Positions 52,602 to 57,022 of a stretch of 57,022 bases of DNA are shown here, piece by piece. The translations under genes and the position numbers were made by a program. Origin of the DNA: Oscillospiraceae bacterium (lineage in GTDB: Bacteria > Bacillota > Clostridia > UBA1381 > UBA9506); contig SVJQ01000010.1 of the NCBI GenBank assembly GCA_015068905.1, positions 1 through 57,022 of the forward strand. The letters are read 5' to 3'. The notes beneath the pieces were generated by a model that did not search any database, was not told where the DNA came from, and was given only the letters and a program-made list of their open reading frames with translations. The first letter of the stretch is position 1; every line of letters starts with the position of its first letter.

Positions 52602-53710
52602 TTATCCCCATATAAAATTCAAAGACCAATCACTAGTACCATCCCAAATATACATATGATATGCATCAGAACTTACTTCACCAATATAAGAACCCTCTCT
52701 ATTTGGTTTAGATATTTTTTCCATTAAAACCCCTATTTCACCACCCCAATGTCCTTCTCCTGTTGTCTTATTTATATAATAACTCTGATTTTGAATACTC
52801 ATTCCTGTACTATCAACCATTAAGTCATATTTTCTTGCATCGTAGGCAAATCCCGTTACACCTTTTGGACCAACTACTCCAATACCCAAATGTAAACCCA
52901 CGTCAGGAGCAACACCTTGTCCACCACCTAGAATACCATATTGGTCTTTCTTTAAGACTATCTGTTCACCATTTGCTTTAATGAAAATATCTCCCTCTTG
53001 GGCATTTCTGTTGCTTCGTGAACGCCCATATGCCCACTCATGGATTATAATAGGCATATTTTGGTCATAAATATAATCTGATGTTACTTCAATTTTCTCT
53101 ACTAATCTGAATAGAACCATCGCTCCTTCAGCTCTTGTCAGTGTATCACGTGGAGCAAATCTACCTGTGTCATCCTTCCCTTTAATTAAATTTGACGAAA
53201 AGGCTTTTATGGCAGCGTCTTTGTATGGCTCTCTTACTTCAGAGTATCTTTATAGTCCTTTAATGTATTAACAACAGGCAAAGAATAATCACTTAATTTT
53301 TCGCCTTTACCCTCTGCACATCTTACCATTATCATTGTCATTTCTTCTCTTCTGATAGGTACATCCATTTCACTTCTTGGCATTTCTGTTTCTGAAATAA
53401 TACCTTTTTCAATAGCCTTATTATACTCACCAGCCCACCAAGTATCACCTGCTTGAGCAGGTGTATAATCTGGATAGCAAGAACGAATTGCTATTGCTAA
53501 AAATTCACTTCTTGAAATTGTTTTATCTGGCTTGAATGTGCCATCTTCATAACCCTTAATAGAACCTTTATCTGCCATAGCCTGAATGTAGGTTTGACCC
53601 CAATGACCATTTATATCTGAATAATCTGCAAATACTGTTGTAGGTACAATAGATAATATCATTAAAATTGATAAAAATAAACTTATCAATTTCTGACTTT
53701 TTATTCTCAT
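52602..53710 (-). pseudogene. SLH surface protein, third paralogue, frameshifted
   Basis: Two pieces of one gene. The 5' piece (53234-53710, 158 codons) has a signal peptide (about 1-28) and two SLH units, then stops right after KDYKDTLK. The 3' piece, in another frame, continues with SEVREPYKDAAIKAF, a third SLH ending TLTRAEGAMVLFRL, and the C-terminal domain shared with the next two genes (GGGQGVAPDVG, TTGEGHWGGE). One missing base (or two extra) near 53236-53245 would explain it. The disruption is recent, as both pieces remain well conserved. Sequencing error is possible; there is no long homopolymer at the site. Confidence 0.8.
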
Positions 53711-53779
53711 AATTTCACGACCTTTCTATAAATTAAAATACTTATAAACAAAAAAAATAAGCAATTATTTTTTTCTAAC

Positions 53780-53813
53780 AGGGTACTCCACCTTTTTGAA
53801 GTACCCTATTTTT
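53780..53813 (+). repeat. Inverted repeat between SLH genes
   Basis: 8-bp stem (53780-53787 with 53800-53807), then TATTTTTATTT on the plus strand. The T-run faces the plus strand although neighbouring genes are on the minus strand, so a terminator role for them is doubtful. Confidence 0.45.
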
Positions 53814-53826
53814 ATTTAATCATATT

Positions 53827-55107
53827 TTATTTACCTAATTTATCAAAGTTCATTATCCAATCCCCACCATCCCATTTATATAAATGGTAACTATCTTTAC
53901 TTACCTCACCTACTTGTGTACCATCATAAGATGGATAACCTATACCATTTCTTAACAACTTAAGTTCTCCACCCCAATAGCCTTCACCTGTTGTTTGGTT
54001 TACATAATAAGTTTGATTCTGTAATTGCAAACCTGAACTATCTACCCAAACACCATAATCTACAACTTTATAGGTAAATGTTAAGCAACCTTTTTCATTT
54101 ATTTGACCTAATAAACCTACGTCAGGAGCAACACCTTGACCACCACCTAATACTCCATATTGGTCTAATTTTAATACAATCTTTGTTCCATCTTTCTTTA
54201 CAAAAGTATCTCCTGCTTTTGCATTTCTATTATATCTTGCCTGACCCTCATATATAGTAATAGGTCCTGATACATTTTCAGTAGGTCCTTGTTGTTGTGT
54301 ACCACTACCTGTATCAATAATATAATTACCACCATTTGGTGTAACATCTACCCTCTTACTTTCATTTACTAATCTATAAAGAACTGTCGCACCCTCTGCT
54401 CTTGTCAAAGTACCCTGTGGGTCAAATCTACCTGTGTCATCTTTACCTGCTATTAAACCTTTTGTAAATGCTACCCTAACTGCTTCTTTATAATATCCAC
54501 CCACTGTATTATAATCTGAAATCCTACTTGTTGATACTAATGTCCCTGTACTCTCACCCATTTGCTCACAAGCACGAGTTAAGATTAAAGCCATTTCTTG
54601 TCTTGGCATAGGTGCATTTAACACTGCTGAAGTAAATGGATATTCATTCTCTGTAATCAAATTATTATCCACAGCAACATCATAATTATTTGAATACCAA
54701 TATTCTCCTGATACACCTGGCATATTTGCTAAAACTTCTGAATATAATGCTCTTGTTACAACTGTTATAAACTCTGCTCTACTCATTTGTCCATTAGGGT
54801 CAAACTGTGCTAAACCTTGTTCATTTGGTGCAGTTTTACCACTAAACAAACCTTTATATGTTCCTATTGACATATCCTCAATAGCAGGTCTTGCCCATTC
54901 ATGACCACCTAAATCTGAAAATCCTTTAAGATTTCCTATGTCCTGCGGTTGATATGTGGGGTAAACTGTTGAAGCATCTGCCTCGTCTTGAGATACTTCA
55001 CCTGTTTCCAAATTAACATTGCCAAAGCCAAAATCTGCACTTGCTGATACAGAAAGGGAAGATATAAACATAACAATTACCATTAAACTACATAAAATCT
55101 TTTTCAT
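53827..55107 (-). CDS. SLH surface protein with shared C-terminal domain, paralogue 2
   Basis: 426 residues. Signal peptide about 1-24, three SLH domains (about 61-117, 133-182, 197-248), and a Gly/Thr/Gln-rich linker (about 250-288). The C-terminal domain (about 289-426) contains AGDTFVKKDGTKIVLK, GGGQGVAPDVG, TTGEGYWGGE and a tail with GEVSKDSYHLYKWDGGDW. That domain recurs in both neighbours and I cannot assign it to a known family. SLH anchoring to wall polymer is established for such repeats. DNA here is markedly AT-rich compared with the genes to the left. The ribosome site is weak (AGGTAAAAGAA). Confidence 0.85.
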   Translation of the reverse strand: MKKILCSLMVIVMFISSLSVSASADFGFGNVNLETGEVSQDEADASTVYPTYQPQDIGNLKGFSDLGGHEWARPAIEDMSIGTYKGLFSGKTAPNEQGLAQFDPNGQMSRAEFITVVTRALYSEVLANMPGVSGEYWYSNNYDVAVDNNLITENEYPFTSAVLNAPMPRQEMALILTRACEQMGESTGTLVSTSRISDYNTVGGYYKEAVRVAFTKGLIAGKDDTGRFDPQGTLTRAEGATVLYRLVNESKRVDVTPNGGNYIIDTGSGTQQQGPTENVSGPITIYEGQARYNRNAKAGDTFVKKDGTKIVLKLDQYGVLGGGQGVAPDVGLLGQINEKGCLTFTYKVVDYGVWVDSSGLQLQNQTYYVNQTTGEGYWGGELKLLRNGIGYPSYDGTQVGEVSKDSYHLYKWDGGDWIMNFDKLGK

Positions 55108-55135
55108 TTCTTTTACCTGCTTTTATCTTATTTTT

Positions 55136-56266
55136 TTATTTTATAGTATTTGATACCCACATACCTACTATATCATTCCAAACATATAGACTATAGGCAT
55201 CCTTACTAACTTCACCGTGAGTTGTTCCGTCATAATTTGGTTTAGCTACTGTTTGTTCTATTATAGTCCAATCTGAAGACCAATGCCCTTCTCCTGTTGT
55301 AGCATTTACAAGATAATAATTATTATTTAATGACTGTCCTTTACCATTCACAAAATAAGGATGTAAACTATCATTTATTAAACCAATCATTAATTGATTT
55401 TCCCAACTATTACCCGAAATTACATAACCACCATTTGTACCATACATACCTATATCTGGTGCTACACCCTGACCCTCACCTACAACTCCACTTGGACCTT
55501 TTTTCAATACTATCTGTGTTCCATCTTTCTTTATGAAAATATCCCCTTCTTTTGCAGGTACTCTCTTTGATTGCTCACCCTCACGAATTGTTTGTTGACC
55601 TACAACTGTGGAAGAAGGTTTACTTGTAACTGTTGAAAAATCTTTCTTTATTCTTACTGATGGGTCAACTATTCTATATAAAACCATTGTCGCTGATGCT
55701 CTATCTAAACTACCTAATGGCTTAAATGTACCAGCATCATCATTACCACATAATAAACCTAACTGATAACCTTTTACTACATTAGTTCTATAGATTGTAC
55801 CTATTGAATTATAGTCAGGAATTGCATTTTTAACATTAGGATTAACACTATCTAATGTTTCACCTCTTTGTTCCAAAGCTCTAACTGCAACTAATGACAT
55901 TTCCTGTCTTGTCATTGGTTTTTCCATATCCTCAATCTTAAACTCATCTAATGTAATTACACCACCATTTACAAGTGCTGTATGATATACAGACCACCAA
56001 GCATCACCCGTTTCACCCTTTAAGTTATCTTCATCATAAAGGATACGTGCAACAACTGTTAAAAATTCTGCTTTTGTCATTGTATCATTGGGGCAGAACA
56101 TATCATTTCCCTTACCCACAAAAAGTCCGTTTTCTGTCATTTTATTTACGGAACTATAAAACCAATCACCATGCTTAACATCTATAAAACCTGCCGCTGA
56201 TACAGACAGGGAAGATATAAGCATAGTTCCTGTTAAAATAATTGTTAAAAATCTTTTCATTTTCAA
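55136..56266 (-). CDS. SLH surface protein with shared C-terminal domain, paralogue 1
   Basis: 376 residues. Signal peptide about 1-25, three SLH domains (about 26-77, 86-133, 148-200), short Ser/Thr linker, and the C-terminal domain (about 226-376) with EGDIFIKKDGTQIVLKKG, GEGQGVAPDIG, TTGEGHWSSDW and GEVSKDAYSLYVWND. It carries an insertion of about ten residues (YVISGNSWEN) relative to its paralogue. ATG behind AAGGAG. First gene of the array; a structured leader lies just upstream. Confidence 0.85.
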   Translation of the reverse strand: MKMKRFLTIILTGTMLISSLSVSAAGFIDVKHGDWFYSSVNKMTENGLFVGKGNDMFCPNDTMTKAEFLTVVARILYDEDNLKGETGDAWWSVYHTALVNGGVITLDEFKIEDMEKPMTRQEMSLVAVRALEQRGETLDSVNPNVKNAIPDYNSIGTIYRTNVVKGYQLGLLCGNDDAGTFKPLGSLDRASATMVLYRIVDPSVRIKKDFSTVTSKPSSTVVGQQTIREGEQSKRVPAKEGDIFIKKDGTQIVLKKGPSGVVGEGQGVAPDIGMYGTNGGYVISGNSWENQLMIGLINDSLHPYFVNGKGQSLNNNYYLVNATTGEGHWSSDWTIIEQTVAKPNYDGTTHGEVSKDAYSLYVWNDIVGMWVSNTIK

Positions 56267-56298
56267 AACTCCTTATTGCAAAATGCAGTTGTGCCGCA

Positions 56299-56371
56299 GT
56301 CGGGAGGTGCGCCGTCTCCTACCCTATGTAGAAAATCTATCGACAATCATGTAGGGTTTAGCGTTCCCGAC
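56299..56371 (-). promoter_or_regulatory. Structured element upstream of the SLH array, unassigned
   Basis: Closed by a perfect 7-bp helix (56299-56305 with 56365-56371). Inside, a 6-bp helix (56321-56326 with 56352-56357) and a possible third pairing GGAG/CTCC at about 56302-56320. It lies 33 bases before the start of the first SLH gene in the minus-strand RNA. No motif of c-di-GMP, fluoride, glycine or twister-type RNAs was found. Confidence 0.4.
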
Positions 56372-56389
56372 AAACTGATTTCATTACGC

Positions 56390-56427
56390 AAAAAGGACCT
56401 TGTTGATTGTCTCAGCAAGGTCCTTTT
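56390..56427. terminator. Terminator of ppdK
   Basis: 12-bp stem (56391-56402 with 56416-56427). Minus-strand T-run from A at 56390-56394. It ends the ppdK message that stops at 56486; a T-run on the other side also permits plus-strand use. Confidence 0.85.
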
Positions 56428-56485
56428 GAAAGATTCAAATCACATTTAATGTTCTAAGGCGTTGCCCAAAAACAATTTGTAATTT

Positions 56486-57022
56486 TTATTTGTTGTTAAT
56501 AGCTGCCTGAGCCGCTGCCAGTCTTGCGATGGGCACACGGAAGGGTGAGCAGGAAACGTAGTCCAGGCCAATCTTGTGGCAGAACTCTACGCTGGTGGGG
56601 TCGCCGCCGTGCTCGCCGCAGATACCAACATGCAGCTTGCCGTTAACGGGTTTACCCAGCTTGATAGCCATTTCCATCAGCTTACCAACACCGGTCTGGT
56701 CAAGTTTTGCAAAGGGATCGTTTTCGAAGATCTTGGTGTCATAATAAGCGCCTAAGAACTTGCCGGCGTCATCACGGGAGAAGCCGTAAGCCATCTGAGT
56801 CAAGTCGTTAGTACCGAAGCAGAAGAAGTCAGCTTCAGCAGCGATTTCGTCAGCGGTCAGAGCTGCTCTCGGGATTTCAATCATAGTACCAACTTCGTAA
56901 GTGAGGTTCGAACCAGCTGCTGCGATTTCAGCATCAGCGGTTTCAATAACAACCTTCTTAACGAACTTAAGTTCTTTAACGTCGCCAACCAGCGGAATCA
57001 TGATTTCGGGGCAAACCTTCCA
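56486..57022 (-). CDS. ppdK: Pyruvate, phosphate dikinase, C-terminal part (5' end outside window)
   Basis: The frame is open to the window end; about 178 C-terminal residues of a protein usually near 880. Interconverts pyruvate, ATP and phosphate with PEP, AMP and PPi, the PPi-dependent glycolytic step common in anaerobes. The PEP-utilizer barrel motifs are complete: [33 protein letters not shown], and the catalytic cysteine region [10 protein letters not shown], ending [19 protein letters not shown]. Codon choice is strongly biased, as for tuf. Confidence 0.97.
   Translation of the reverse strand, partial: WKVCPEIMIPLVGDVKELKFVKKVVIETADAEIAAAGSNLTYEVGTMIEIPRAALTADEIAAEADFFCFGTNDLTQMAYGFSRDDAGKFLGAYYDTKIFENDPFAKLDQTGVGKLMEMAIKLGKPVNGKLHVGICGEHGGDPTSVEFCHKIGLDYVSCSPFRVPIARLAAAQAAINNK

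Noticed and set aside
53780-53813. Terminator of the SLH gene ending at 53827
   Set aside because: The T-run is on the plus strand, whereas the gene is on the minus strand; listed as an inverted repeat only.
56299-56371. c-di-GMP riboswitch before the SLH genes
   Set aside because: The conserved GGGCAAACC and GACGCAAAGCC blocks of class I and the class II core are absent.
1-57022. CRISPR arrays and tRNA genes
   Set aside because: No regularly spaced direct repeats and no T-arm motif with a matching acceptor stem were found by eye on either strand.

Overview
The window looks like a chromosomal stretch from an anaerobic, spore-forming, S-layer-bearing member of the Clostridia (Bacillota). The pointers are Firmicutes-type gene orders (rsmB-rlmN-stp-prkC-rsgA-rpe-thiN, infC-rpmI-rplT, rpmH-rnpA-yidD-yidC-jag), sporulation genes (yqfC, yqfD, ylbJ, yunB), tandem surface proteins with SLH domains, a T-box leader, an L20 leader and a cobalamin riboswitch. 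I cannot place it below class level. Both ends cut through genes: tuf on the left and ppdK on the right.

Layout. 1-1111 is the 3' part of tuf. 1164-3821 holds yqfD/yqfC and the divergent ylbJ. 3895-13839 is a complete glycogen operon (glgB-glgC-glgD-glgA-glgP plus a GH13 amylase), followed at once by yunB. 14630-18185 (minus) is a two-gene operon of transcobalamin-like surface proteins behind a B12 riboswitch with its own terminator. Then come ychF and a large SLH protein with an attenuator-like leader. 21955-23803 is a Trp-specific T-box driving a lone trpB. 23866-25212 is the translation operon infC-rpmI-rplT. 25227-33167 (minus) is an eight-gene operon for rRNA methylation, Ser/Thr kinase and phosphatase signalling, ribosome assembly, pentose phosphate and thiamine. 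34106-38484 is murD with three tandem M42 aminopeptidase paralogues. 38573-43401 is a split 2-hydroxyacyl-CoA-dehydratase/activase-like pair plus an HD hydrolase. 43646-46093 holds ybaK and a zinc-ribbon membrane protein. 46262-48650 is the rpmH-rnpA-yidD-yidC-jag cluster, including a 44-codon rpmH with a TTG start. 48741-52454 holds rarA, a methyltransferase, thiI and a small membrane protein. 52602-56266 is an AT-rich array of three paralogous SLH proteins sharing an unassigned C-terminal domain, one of them frameshifted. The window ends in ppdK.

The most interesting part is the riboswitch-controlled pair at 14630-18185. An SLH-anchored protein combines a DUF4430/transcobalamin-type beta domain with a helical-repeat region like the alpha/alpha barrel of intrinsic factor. 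A second, membrane-tethered DUF4430 protein overlaps its end. Together they look like a cell-surface corrinoid-capture device. Next in interest are the SLH paralogue array and two structured leaders (21656-21805 and 56299-56371) that I could not match to a known RNA class.
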